Shown one piece after another: positions 1 through 6,448 of a stretch of DNA of 7,838 bases (the stretch's first letter is position 1; every line of letters begins with the position of its first letter). Position numbers and translations under genes: made by a program. Origin of the DNA: Solirubrobacterales bacterium (GTDB lineage: Bacteria; Actinomycetota; Thermoleophilia; Solirubrobacterales; Solirubrobacteraceae); assembly GCA_025963955.1 (NCBI GenBank), contig JAOPZU010000534.1, forward strand, positions 1 through 7,838, read 5' to 3'. The notes under the pieces were generated by a model. The model was given only the letters and a program-made list of their open reading frames with translations. It was not told the origin of the DNA and made no database searches.

Positions 1-1115
1 CCGGGCACGCGCCCGTCGCGCCACCCGGCCGTGAGCCGGTTCACGGTGCGCAGCAGCCGCGGGCCAAGCGTGGCGCTGAACGTCGTCGTCATGTGGGAGA
101 CGTCGCGCAGCACGAGCGCGCCGCCGATCACCGGACGGCAGAGGCGTGCGTCGCAGAAGGCCGAGGCCAGGTCCGCGACCTGCACGTGCGCCGGGTCGGA
201 GGCGGCCGCGAGCGCCTCGGGGTCCGGCGGCAGCGCGTAGGCCCGCGGGAGGGCGCAGGCGATCCCCGCCGGCCGGCCGGCCGCGAGCGCCCCGTCGACG
301 CAGCGCAGGGTCGCGCCGCGCACCCGCGGGGTGTCCCGGAAGACGACGACGTGGCGCACCGCGCCCGCTCGCAGGCGGCGCCATGCGGTCAGGTAGCCGG
401 CGCGGCGCGCCGCACCCATGGTCTGCCCGGGGGGCGGGATCACCCGCCCCCGGTGCGCGCCGACGAAGACAGCGGTGATCGACGGGTGCGCGCGGACGTA
501 CGCCTGCACCTGCTGGTTCCACGCGACGCAGCCGGCCTGCCGCGCGGTCCCCGGCAGGTCCGGGTGCGCCAGGGTCAGCGGGCAGGCGGCACGGGAGATC
601 GAGATCGCGCGCCACCGCTTCGCCGCGACGACCGTCTGCATCGCGGCCCGCCAGTGCGAGGCGTGGCTGTCGCCGAGGATCGCGATCGTCCGGGTGGCCG
701 TCCCCTGCGTCGCGCCCCAGAAGCAGATCCGCAGCAGGTCGCGGTCGAACCGGCGGCGGCAGCGGTCGTACCGCTGCGCCCCGCGGGCGTCCGTCGGCGT
801 CGGGTAGACCGTCCCGCGCAGCCTCGGGTTCACGCACGGACGGCCCGGATCCTCGGAGGCCGCGCCGAAGCACGGCAGGCGAGCCGGATCGGCGAGCAGG
901 GCGGGCAGGGGCCCCGGGTCCGCGGGGAGGGCCGGGGTCGCCGGGGCCGCCGGAGCGGCCGGGACCGGCCGGGGCGTGACGTCGATCTTCGTCGCCGCCG
1001 CCGGGACCGCCGCGCGGGAGCGGGAGCCGTCGATGATGCGGGTCGCGACGAGGGCGGTCACGCCGACGAGAACCAGCAGCGACACGATGAGCCGGAGGGT
1101 GCTGCCGCTGCGCAT
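1..1115 (-). CDS. Membrane-anchored SGNH-fold hydrolase/acyltransferase domain protein (3' end outside window)
   Basis: No stop codon is reached by base 1, so the C-terminus is missing; 371 residues are visible. The start is the ATG at 1115-1113; an in-frame TGA lies only 6 nt before it, which rules out an upstream start. Residues 7-28 form one hydrophobic helix, followed by a Pro/Ala-rich linker to about residue 70, which suggests a signal anchor with the catalytic domain outside the membrane. SGNH block I is GDSHASHW (residues 148-155, nucleophile Ser150). The distal catalytic pair lies in DVSHMT (Asp338, His341). An FRDTPR segment surrounds Asp261. Many cysteines fit an exported, disulfide-bonded domain. 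This pattern matches the SGNH domain usually fused behind the membrane domain of acyltransferase-3 (OafA-like) proteins, which O-acylate cell-surface polysaccharides. Here it stands alone with one anchor helix. The substrate is unknown, and esterase or O-acetyltransferase activity are both possible. It is transcribed away from dxr. Confidence 0.85.
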   Translation of the reverse strand, partial: MRSGSTLRLIVSLLVLVGVTALVATRIIDGSRSRAAVPAAATKIDVTPRPVPAAPAAPATPALPADPGPLPALLADPARLPCFGAASEDPGRPCVNPRLRGTVYPTPTDARGAQRYDRCRRRFDRDLLRICFWGATQGTATRTIAILGDSHASHWRAAMQTVVAAKRWRAISISRAACPLTLAHPDLPGTARQAGCVAWNQQVQAYVRAHPSITAVFVGAHRGRVIPPPGQTMGAARRAGYLTAWRRLRAGAVRHVVVFRDTPRVRGATLRCVDGALAAGRPAGIACALPRAYALPPDPEALAAASDPAHVQVADLASAFCDARLCRPVIGGALVLRDVSHMTTTFSATLGPRLLRTVNRLTAGWRDGRVP

Positions 1116-1123
1116 CGCCGGTC

Positions 1124-1129
1124 ACTTTA
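1124..1129 (-). promoter_or_regulatory. Possible -10 element for the SGNH gene (leaderless start)
   Basis: On the minus strand the hexamer TAAAGT fits the actinobacterial TANNNT pattern and sits in the only AT-richer spot of this intergenic region. It ends 8 nt before the ATG, which would place the transcription start at or next to the start codon. No Shine-Dalgarno sequence precedes that ATG, as expected for a leaderless mRNA. There is no recognisable -35 box. This is inferred from position only. Confidence 0.3.
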
Positions 1130-1145
1130 GGAGGACGGCCCGCCG

Positions 1146-1189
1146 GCTGCGGCGCGATGCGGGGCGCGACGCCGGCGTGGCGCCGCAGC
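1146..1189. repeat. 10-bp inverted repeat with nested palindrome upstream of dxr
   Basis: GCTGCGGCGC (1146-1155) and GCGCCGCAGC (1180-1189) are perfect reverse complements separated by 24 nt. The spacer contains the perfect 10-bp palindrome ACGCCGGCGT (1169-1178). It lies between the divergent SGNH gene and dxr, where an operator or a 5' leader hairpin would be expected. High GC content makes chance repeats more likely, so function is uncertain. Confidence 0.4.
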
Positions 1190-1226
1190 GGGGTGCTCGG
1201 CCGGGGGAGGCTGCCATCATGGTCCG

Positions 1227-2384
1227 GTGTCCGGTCCCCGCCGCCTGCTCATCCTCGGCTCGACGGGGTCCGTCGGAACCCAGGCGCTGGACATCGTCCG
1301 GCGCTCGCCCGACCTGGAGCTCGTCGGCCTCAGCGCCGAGCGCTCCTGGGAGCCGCTGGTCCAGCAGGCGGTCGACCACGGCGTGGACCGCATCGCGCTC
1401 GTCGACCCGGACGCCGCCGCGCGCGCGGGCGAGGCGTGGACCGACGGCGAGGTGCTCGTCGGGCCGGAGGGGCTCGTGCGCCTGGTCCTCGAGTCCCAGC
1501 CCGACCTCGTGCTCAACGCCCTCGTCGGCAGCGCGGGCCTCGGCCCGACCGTGGCGACGCTCGGCGAGGGCATCGACCTGGCGCTGGCCAACAAGGAGTC
1601 CCTCGTCGTCGGCGGTGAGCTCGTCATGCAGCTGGCCGAGGCCACGGGAGCGCAGATCCTGCCTGTCGACTCCGAGCACTCTGCGCTGCACCAGCTGCTG
1701 GCGGGCGAGCACCCCGGCGCCATCGACCGCCTCACCGTCACCGCCAGCGGCGGCCCGTTCCGCGGGCGGACGCGCGCCGAGCTGGAGCACGTCACCGTCG
1801 AGGAGGCGCTGAACCACCCGACCTGGGCGATGGGGGGCAAGATCTCGATCGACTCGGCCACCCTGATGAACAAGGGCCTGGAGGTCATCGAGGCCCACCA
1901 CCTCTTCGGGACGCCGTACGACCGCATCGACGTGGTGGTCCACCCGCAGTCGATCATCCACGCGCTCATCGCGCTGAGCGACGGCGCCACGCTCGCGCAC
2001 ATGGGCTACCCGGACATGCGCGTGCCGATCGCCTACGCGCTGCACCACCCGGAGCGCATGGACCTGCCGATCGACGCGCTGGACCTCGCCGCGCTCGGGT
2101 CGCTCACCTTCGAGCCCGTCGACCACGACGCGTTCCCGTGCCTGCGCCTGGCGCGCGAGGCCGCGATCGCGGGCGCCACCGCGCCCTGCGTCCTGAACGC
2201 CGCGAACGAGATCGCCGTGCACGCCTTCCTCAGCGGGCGGCTGTCCTTCCTCGGGATCCCGGCCGTCATCGAGACGACGCTCGAACGACTGGACCCGACC
2301 CCGATCCGCGCCTTCGAGACGCTGTACGAGGCGGACCGCGAGGCGCGGGAGATCGCCTCCGAGCTCGTGGAGTCCTTCGCATGA
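1227..2384 (+). CDS. dxr: 1-deoxy-D-xylulose 5-phosphate reductoisomerase
   Basis: Dxr (IspC) converts 1-deoxy-D-xylulose 5-phosphate to 2-C-methyl-D-erythritol 4-phosphate with NADPH and a divalent metal. This is the committed step of the MEP isoprenoid pathway, in the cytosol, and the fosmidomycin target. The 385 residues match the family length. The NADPH-binding loop GSTGSVG is at 11-17 and ALANKES at 119-125. The metal ligands are in PVDSEHS (Asp148, Glu150) with Glu219. Substrate-contact residues are Ser174, His197, Trp200, Met202, Asn215 and Lys216, inside the conserved HPTW and DSATLMNKGLE segments. VVHPQS and NAANEIA follow, so all key residues are present. The start is GTG 1227, chosen because the Rossmann strand begins six residues later. 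The purine-rich GGGGGAGG (1203-1210) is 16 nt away, longer than usual. The stop overlaps the start of the rseP-like gene (ATGA), indicating translational coupling. Confidence 0.97.
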   Translation: MSGPRRLLILGSTGSVGTQALDIVRRSPDLELVGLSAERSWEPLVQQAVDHGVDRIALVDPDAAARAGEAWTDGEVLVGPEGLVRLVLESQPDLVLNALVGSAGLGPTVATLGEGIDLALANKESLVVGGELVMQLAEATGAQILPVDSEHSALHQLLAGEHPGAIDRLTVTASGGPFRGRTRAELEHVTVEEALNHPTWAMGGKISIDSATLMNKGLEVIEAHHLFGTPYDRIDVVVHPQSIIHALIALSDGATLAHMGYPDMRVPIAYALHHPERMDLPIDALDLAALGSLTFEPVDHDAFPCLRLAREAAIAGATAPCVLNAANEIAVHAFLSGRLSFLGIPAVIETTLERLDPTPIRAFETLYEADREAREIASELVESFA

Positions 2385-3463
2385 GCTACGTCCTCGCCTT
2401 CGCGGGCTTCGCCGCGCTGATCGTCCTCCACGAGTTCGGCCACTTCGCCGCGGCCAAGGCCGTGGGCATGCGGGTCGAGCGCTTCGCCCTCTTCTTCCCG
2501 CCGCTGATCGCCACCGTCCGCCGCGGCGAGACCGAGTACGGCATCGGCTGCATCCCGCTCGGCGGCTACGTGAAGATCACCGGGATGAGCCCGCAGGAGG
2601 AGATCCCGGAGGAGGTCGCCCACCGCGCCTACTACCGGCAGGCCCCCTGGAAGCGGATCGTCGTGATCCTCGCCGGCCCCGTGATGAACGTCCTCATCGC
2701 CTTCCTCATCCTCTGGGCGCTGTTCGTCTTCAAGGGGGTGCAGACCGTCGCCCCGACCGTCGACATCGTGAGCCCGGGGTCGCCGGCAGCCGGGAAGCTG
2801 CTGCCGGGCGACCGGATCCTCTCCGTCGACGGGAAGACAGGCGGTGCGGAGGCGTTCTCGAACGCCGTGAAGGCGCACCGCTGCGCCGGCGGCACGCCGC
2901 AGCTCGGCTGCAAGGCCGCCACGCCCGTCACCGTCCGCCTGGAGCGCGGCGGCCAGACGCGCAGCCTGCGCATCCGCCCGACCTACGACGCCACGATCGA
3001 CCGCACGCGCCTGGGCTTCGCGTTCGCGATCGTCGGGGACAAGCAGGGGATCATCGAGGCCTCGGGCTCGAGCATCTCCGGCATGTGGCGCGTGACGAAG
3101 GCCACGGTCAGCTCCCTCGGCCGGATCTTCGTCAGCTCGAAGGCCCGCCGCGAGGTCTCCGGCGTCGTCGGCTCCTACGAGACGACCCGGCAGACGATCT
3201 CGGCGTTCGGCTTCGTCGACGCGCTGAACATCCTCGCGATCATCTCCCTGTCGCTGGCGATCGTGAACCTGTTCCCCTTCCTGCCGCTCGACGGCGGCCA
3301 CATCTTCTGGGCCCTGGCGGAGAAGGTCCGCGGCCGCGCGGTCCCGTTCCACTGGATGGAGAAGGCGAGCATCATCGGCTTCGCGCTCGTGATGGTGCTG
3401 TTCCTGATCGGCTTCACGAACGACATCGGCAGGCTGCGCGGCGCGGGCTTCGGCGTGCGGTAG
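2381..3463 (+). CDS. rseP: RseP/Rip1-type site-2 intramembrane metalloprotease (M50)
   Basis: This is a zinc site-2 protease that cuts transmembrane substrates within the membrane. Known targets in the family are anti-sigma factors after a first cut outside the membrane, and remnant signal peptides. It has 360 residues. Helix 1 (about 2-24) carries the zinc motif HEFGH (17-21, catalytic Glu18). A YGIGCIPLGGYVK membrane-associated strand region follows near residues 53-65. Helix 2 is at about 93-115 and one extracytoplasmic PDZ domain at about 118-195, with the PGDRI turn around Asp144. The third zinc ligand is in LDGGH (303-307, Asp304). A last helix spans about 331-347. Single-PDZ architecture resembles mycobacterial Rip1 rather than two-PDZ E. 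coli RseP. The ATG overlaps the dxr stop by 4 bp; GGAG at 2369-2372 gives an 8-nt spacer. The PDZ region holds two cysteines (168, 177). The substrate cannot be told from this window. Confidence 0.95.
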   Translation: MSYVLAFAGFAALIVLHEFGHFAAAKAVGMRVERFALFFPPLIATVRRGETEYGIGCIPLGGYVKITGMSPQEEIPEEVAHRAYYRQAPWKRIVVILAGPVMNVLIAFLILWALFVFKGVQTVAPTVDIVSPGSPAAGKLLPGDRILSVDGKTGGAEAFSNAVKAHRCAGGTPQLGCKAATPVTVRLERGGQTRSLRIRPTYDATIDRTRLGFAFAIVGDKQGIIEASGSSISGMWRVTKATVSSLGRIFVSSKARREVSGVVGSYETTRQTISAFGFVDALNILAIISLSLAIVNLFPFLPLDGGHIFWALAEKVRGRAVPFHWMEKASIIGFALVMVLFLIGFTNDIGRLRGAGFGVR

Positions 3464-3518
3464 GCTCGCGCCCGCCGGACCGCCTGCGAGGGGCGGGGCC
3501 GTTCATCCCAGGTCCCTG

Positions 3519-3524
3519 AGGAGG
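3519..3524 (+). promoter_or_regulatory. Ribosome binding site of the acyl-CoA ligase gene
   Basis: A full AGGAGG lies 12 nt before the ATG at 3537. It is the best Shine-Dalgarno match in the window and supports this start. Confidence 0.65.
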
Positions 3525-3536
3525 GGTTCGTACCGC

Positions 3537-5339
3537 ATGGAATCCAGCACCGCCGCCCACCAGCGCTCGCTCGAGGCCGCCTCGATCGCCGCGGCCTTCC
3601 GCATGACGGCCGAGGACAACGCCGAGGCCGTCGCGGTCCGCACCCTCGACGACTCGATCTCCTGGACGTGGGCGGAGCTGCGCGAGAAGGTCGACGCGCT
3701 GGCCCTCGGTCTCGCCGGGCTCGGGCTGCGGAGCGGGCGCACGATCGCGCTCATGCTCAGCAACCGGCCTGAGTTCCACCTCAGCGACCTGGCGGCGATG
3801 ATGGTCGGGGCCACGCCGTTCTCGATCTACATGCAGTACACGGCGGAGCAGGTGCAGTTCGTCGTCTCGGACGCCGACGCCGAGATCATCATCACCGAGC
3901 CCCAGTTCCTCGACGTGGTGCTCGAGGCGCGGAGGTCCCTTCCCGGCCTGCAGCACGTCGTCGTCATCGGCGCCGACGGCGAGCTGCCGGCCGGCTGCAC
4001 GACGCTCGAGGCGGTCATGGACGCGCCCGCGGCGGACTTCGACCTCGACGCGTCCGTCGCGTCGCTGACCGGGTCGGACGTGCTGACGCTCATCTACACC
4101 TCGGGCACCACCGGGCCTCCGAAGGGTGTGCAGCTCACGCACGACAACCTGCTGACGGCGGTCGTCGCCGTCGAGGCGATGGTGCAGTTCCCGGACAACT
4201 CGCGGGTCATCTCGTGGCTGCCGAGCGCGCACATCGCGGAGCGCGCCGCCCACCACTACCTGCCGATCGTCTTCGGGCTGCAGATCACCTGCTGCCCGGA
4301 CCCGCGCGCGGTGCTCGGCGTGCTGCCGCAGGTCCGCCCGCACTGGTTCTTCGCGGTGCCGCGGATCTGGGAGAAGCTGAAGGCGGGGCTGGAGACCGCC
4401 GTCGCCGGGATGCCGGACGAGCAGCAGGCCGCCGCCCAGGCCGGCCTGGACGCCGCGATCCAGCGGGTCCGCCTGCAGCAGCGTGGCGAGGCGGTCCCGG
4501 ACGAGGTGAACGCCGCCGCCGACGCCGCCGACGCCGCGATCTTCGCCGGCTGGCGCGCGATGCTCGGCCTGGACCAGGTCAAGGCGATCAACGTGGGCGC
4601 GGCCCCGACCCCGGTGGAGGTGCTCGAGTTCTTCCACGCCATCGGCCTCCCGCTGGCCGAGCTGTGGGGCATGAGCGAGACCTGCGGCGCGGGCACCGTC
4701 AACCCGCCCGATCGCATCAAGATCGGGACGGTCGGTCCGCCCGTCCCCGGCGTGGAGATCCGCATCGCCGAGGACGGCGAGGTGCTCATCCGCGGCGGCG
4801 TGGTCATGGCCGGCTACCGCAACCTGCCGGAGAAGACCGCCGAGGCGATCCAGGACGGCTGGCTGCTCACGGGCGACATCGGGCGGCTCGACGAGGACGG
4901 CTACCTCACGATCGTCGACCGCAAGAAGGAGATCATCATCAACGCGGCGGGCAAGAACATGTCCCCGGCGAACATCGAGGCGACGCTGAAGAGCTCGCAC
5001 CCGCTGATCGCGCAGGCCTGCTGCATCGGCGACGGCCGCCGCTTCAACACCGCGCTGATCGTGCTCGACGCCGACTTCGCGCCGGCGTGGGCGGCGAAGC
5101 AGGGCATCGAGGACACGTCGTTGGAGGCCCTCGCGGTTCACCCGGACGTCCAGGTCGCCATCCAGGCGGGCGTCGACGCGGCCAACGCGAAGCTCGCCCG
5201 CGTCGAGCAGCTGAAGAGGTTCACCATCGTCCAGGGCGACTGGCTGCCCGGCGGCGACGAGCTGACGCCCACGATGAAGCTGAAGCGCCGCCCGATCGAC
5301 GCCAAGTACCAGGCGGCGATCGACGCGATGTACGCCTGA
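3537..5339 (+). CDS. Long-chain fatty acid-CoA ligase (AMP-forming, ANL superfamily)
   Basis: The enzyme activates a fatty acid with ATP to an acyl-adenylate and then transfers it to coenzyme A, supplying acyl-CoA for beta-oxidation or lipid synthesis. It is 600 residues, the size of bacterial long-chain enzymes such as mycobacterial FadD15, which it resembles most by memory. Motifs in order: the ATP phosphate loop TSGTTGPPKG (188-197); WLPSAHIAER (about 224-233); ELWGMSET (375-382); TGD with ribose-binding Asp447; the hinge DRKKE (461-465) followed by IIINAAGKN; and near the C-terminus TMKLKRR (579-585), holding the presumed catalytic lysine (581 or 583). An Ala/Gln-rich insertion around residues 295-340 is typical of long-chain members. 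No signal peptide or membrane helix is seen, so it is probably cytosolic or membrane-associated. It starts 73 nt after rseP with its own strong ribosome binding site, so it may be expressed separately. Chain-length preference cannot be read from sequence. Confidence 0.95.
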   Translation: MESSTAAHQRSLEAASIAAAFRMTAEDNAEAVAVRTLDDSISWTWAELREKVDALALGLAGLGLRSGRTIALMLSNRPEFHLSDLAAMMVGATPFSIYMQYTAEQVQFVVSDADAEIIITEPQFLDVVLEARRSLPGLQHVVVIGADGELPAGCTTLEAVMDAPAADFDLDASVASLTGSDVLTLIYTSGTTGPPKGVQLTHDNLLTAVVAVEAMVQFPDNSRVISWLPSAHIAERAAHHYLPIVFGLQITCCPDPRAVLGVLPQVRPHWFFAVPRIWEKLKAGLETAVAGMPDEQQAAAQAGLDAAIQRVRLQQRGEAVPDEVNAAADAADAAIFAGWRAMLGLDQVKAINVGAAPTPVEVLEFFHAIGLPLAELWGMSETCGAGTVNPPDRIKIGTVGPPVPGVEIRIAEDGEVLIRGGVVMAGYRNLPEKTAEAIQDGWLLTGDIGRLDEDGYLTIVDRKKEIIINAAGKNMSPANIEATLKSSHPLIAQACCIGDGRRFNTALIVLDADFAPAWAAKQGIEDTSLEALAVHPDVQVAIQAGVDAANAKLARVEQLKRFTIVQGDWLPGGDELTPTMKLKRRPIDAKYQAAIDAMYA

Positions 5340-5379
5340 GGGCTGCTTCCGGCGCTCGGGTGGGGTTCCGGGGCGCACC

Positions 5380-5398
5380 GCCTGCCGGCCTGGCAGGC
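5380..5398 (+). promoter_or_regulatory. Hairpin overlapping the corA ribosome-binding region
   Basis: GCCTGCC (5380-5386) pairs perfectly with GGCAGGC (5392-5398) around a 5-nt loop. There is no T-run after it, so it is not a typical terminator. Its 3' arm holds GGCAGG, the only Shine-Dalgarno-like stretch at normal distance (9 nt) from the GTG start at 5407. Folding could therefore limit translation of corA. The structure is seen; the regulatory role is inference. Confidence 0.4.
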
Positions 5399-5406
5399 TG
5401 TACGTC

Positions 5407-6387
5407 GTGATCGTCGACTGCGGCCTCTACCGGCACGGCCAGCGCGTGCCGGGACACCACGAGCCGGCGGCGGCCTGCGCCCTCACGGTCGAGGACGACG
5501 ACAGCTTCGTGTGGGTGGGGATCGCCGACCCCGTCGGCGAGGGACTGACCGAGATCGCCGAGGCCTTCGCCCTGCCGAAGCTCGCGGTCGAGGACGCCAT
5601 GGAGGCCCATCAACGCCCGAAGTTCGAGGTCTACGGGGACGTGCTGTTCGTCGCCGTCAAGCCCGTGCGGTACGTCGACACCGAGGAGGTCGTCCGGGTC
5701 GACGAGGTGCAGATCTTCGTCCACAAGCGCTACATCGTCACCGTCCGGCACGGTGCGGCGACCGCGCTCGGCGAGGTTCGGCGCGAGCTCGAGGCCGCGC
5801 CGGAGCTGCTGCGGCACGGCCCCGTCGCCGCCCTGCACGCGATCCTCGATCGCATCGTGGACGACTACGACGACGTCGTCGACGGCGTCGACCAGGACAT
5901 CCAGGAGGTCGAGCAGCAGGTCTTCTCGGGGGAGCGCGGCGGGCCCAACCCGGCCGAGCGCATCTTCAAGCTCGAGCGCGAGGTGCTCGAGTTCCAGCGG
6001 GCGGTGGGGCCGCTGACGCCGGCCGTCGACCGCCTGGCACGGGGCCAGCTGGCGGAAGCCGTCCCGGAGGTCTCGGAGTACTTCCGCGACGTCCACGACC
6101 ACCTGCTGCGCACCGTCAACCGCATCGACGGCTTCCGGGCGCTGCTCTCCAGCGCGCTGCAGGCGAACCTCACGCAGATCACCGTCCGGCAGAACGAGGA
6201 CATGCGGCGCATCTCCGCATGGGTCGCCATCGCGGCGGTCCCGACGATGCTCGCCGGGATCTACGGCATGAACTTCGAGCACATGCCGGAGCTGAAGTGG
6301 CGGTACGGCTACCCGCTCGTCCTCGCGGTGATGGCCAGCGTCTGCGGGTTCCTCTACGCCCGCCTGCGCCGGGCGGGCTGGCTCTGA
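5407..6387 (+). CDS. corA: CorA-family Mg2+/Co2+ transport protein
   Basis: CorA forms a homopentameric inner-membrane channel that brings in Mg2+ (also Co2+ or Ni2+), with a large cytoplasmic N-terminal funnel that senses Mg2+. The 326 residues match the family. Residues 1 to about 260 form the mixed alpha/beta and long-helix cytoplasmic part, with acidic helical stretches around 155-180. Helix 1 (about 268-287) ends in the signature GMN (287-289) within YGMNFEHMPEL, the pore-entrance loop. Helix 2 is about 302-319, and the basic tail RLRRAGWL follows, as expected for a cytoplasmic C-terminus. The start is GTG 5407; MIVDCGLYRHG matches the usual beginning of actinobacterial CorA proteins. 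It lies 67 nt after the acyl-CoA ligase gene, and a hairpin covers its ribosome-binding region. Intact GMN argues for a true CorA rather than a ZntB exporter, although ion preference cannot be fixed from sequence. Confidence 0.95.
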   Translation: MIVDCGLYRHGQRVPGHHEPAAACALTVEDDDSFVWVGIADPVGEGLTEIAEAFALPKLAVEDAMEAHQRPKFEVYGDVLFVAVKPVRYVDTEEVVRVDEVQIFVHKRYIVTVRHGAATALGEVRRELEAAPELLRHGPVAALHAILDRIVDDYDDVVDGVDQDIQEVEQQVFSGERGGPNPAERIFKLEREVLEFQRAVGPLTPAVDRLARGQLAEAVPEVSEYFRDVHDHLLRTVNRIDGFRALLSSALQANLTQITVRQNEDMRRISAWVAIAAVPTMLAGIYGMNFEHMPELKWRYGYPLVLAVMASVCGFLYARLRRAGWL

Positions 6388-6448
6388 CGCGAGGGCCGCG
6401 CCGGCGATCGTCCGCGGAACTTCTCCCCGCCGGACCCGTTGCCGGTGC

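Noticed and set aside
93..1130. Long plus-strand reading frame of 345 codons opposite the SGNH gene
   Set aside because: Its translation is Arg/Gly/Ala-rich low complexity with no motif, typical of a shadow frame in GC-rich DNA. The minus-strand frame has clear SGNH motifs and a membrane anchor.
1129..1134. AGGAGG on the plus strand as a ribosome binding site
   Set aside because: The ATG (1157) and the GTG (1193) downstream are far away and open only short out-of-frame shadow frames; it is too far from the dxr start at 1227.
3470..3499. Possible terminator after rseP (GCCCGCC pairing with GGGCGGGGC)
   Set aside because: The stem needs a bulge, has a 15-nt loop and lacks a T-run; such pairings are common at this base composition.
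3414..5378. 654-codon minus-strand reading frame opposite the acyl-CoA ligase gene
   Set aside because: Repetitive Arg/Asp/Val/His composition with no domain; it mirrors the well-supported ligase gene.
6397..6418. Short inverted repeat after corA (CCGCG / CGCGG)
   Set aside because: Only 5 bp with no T-run; indistinguishable from chance in this GC-rich sequence.
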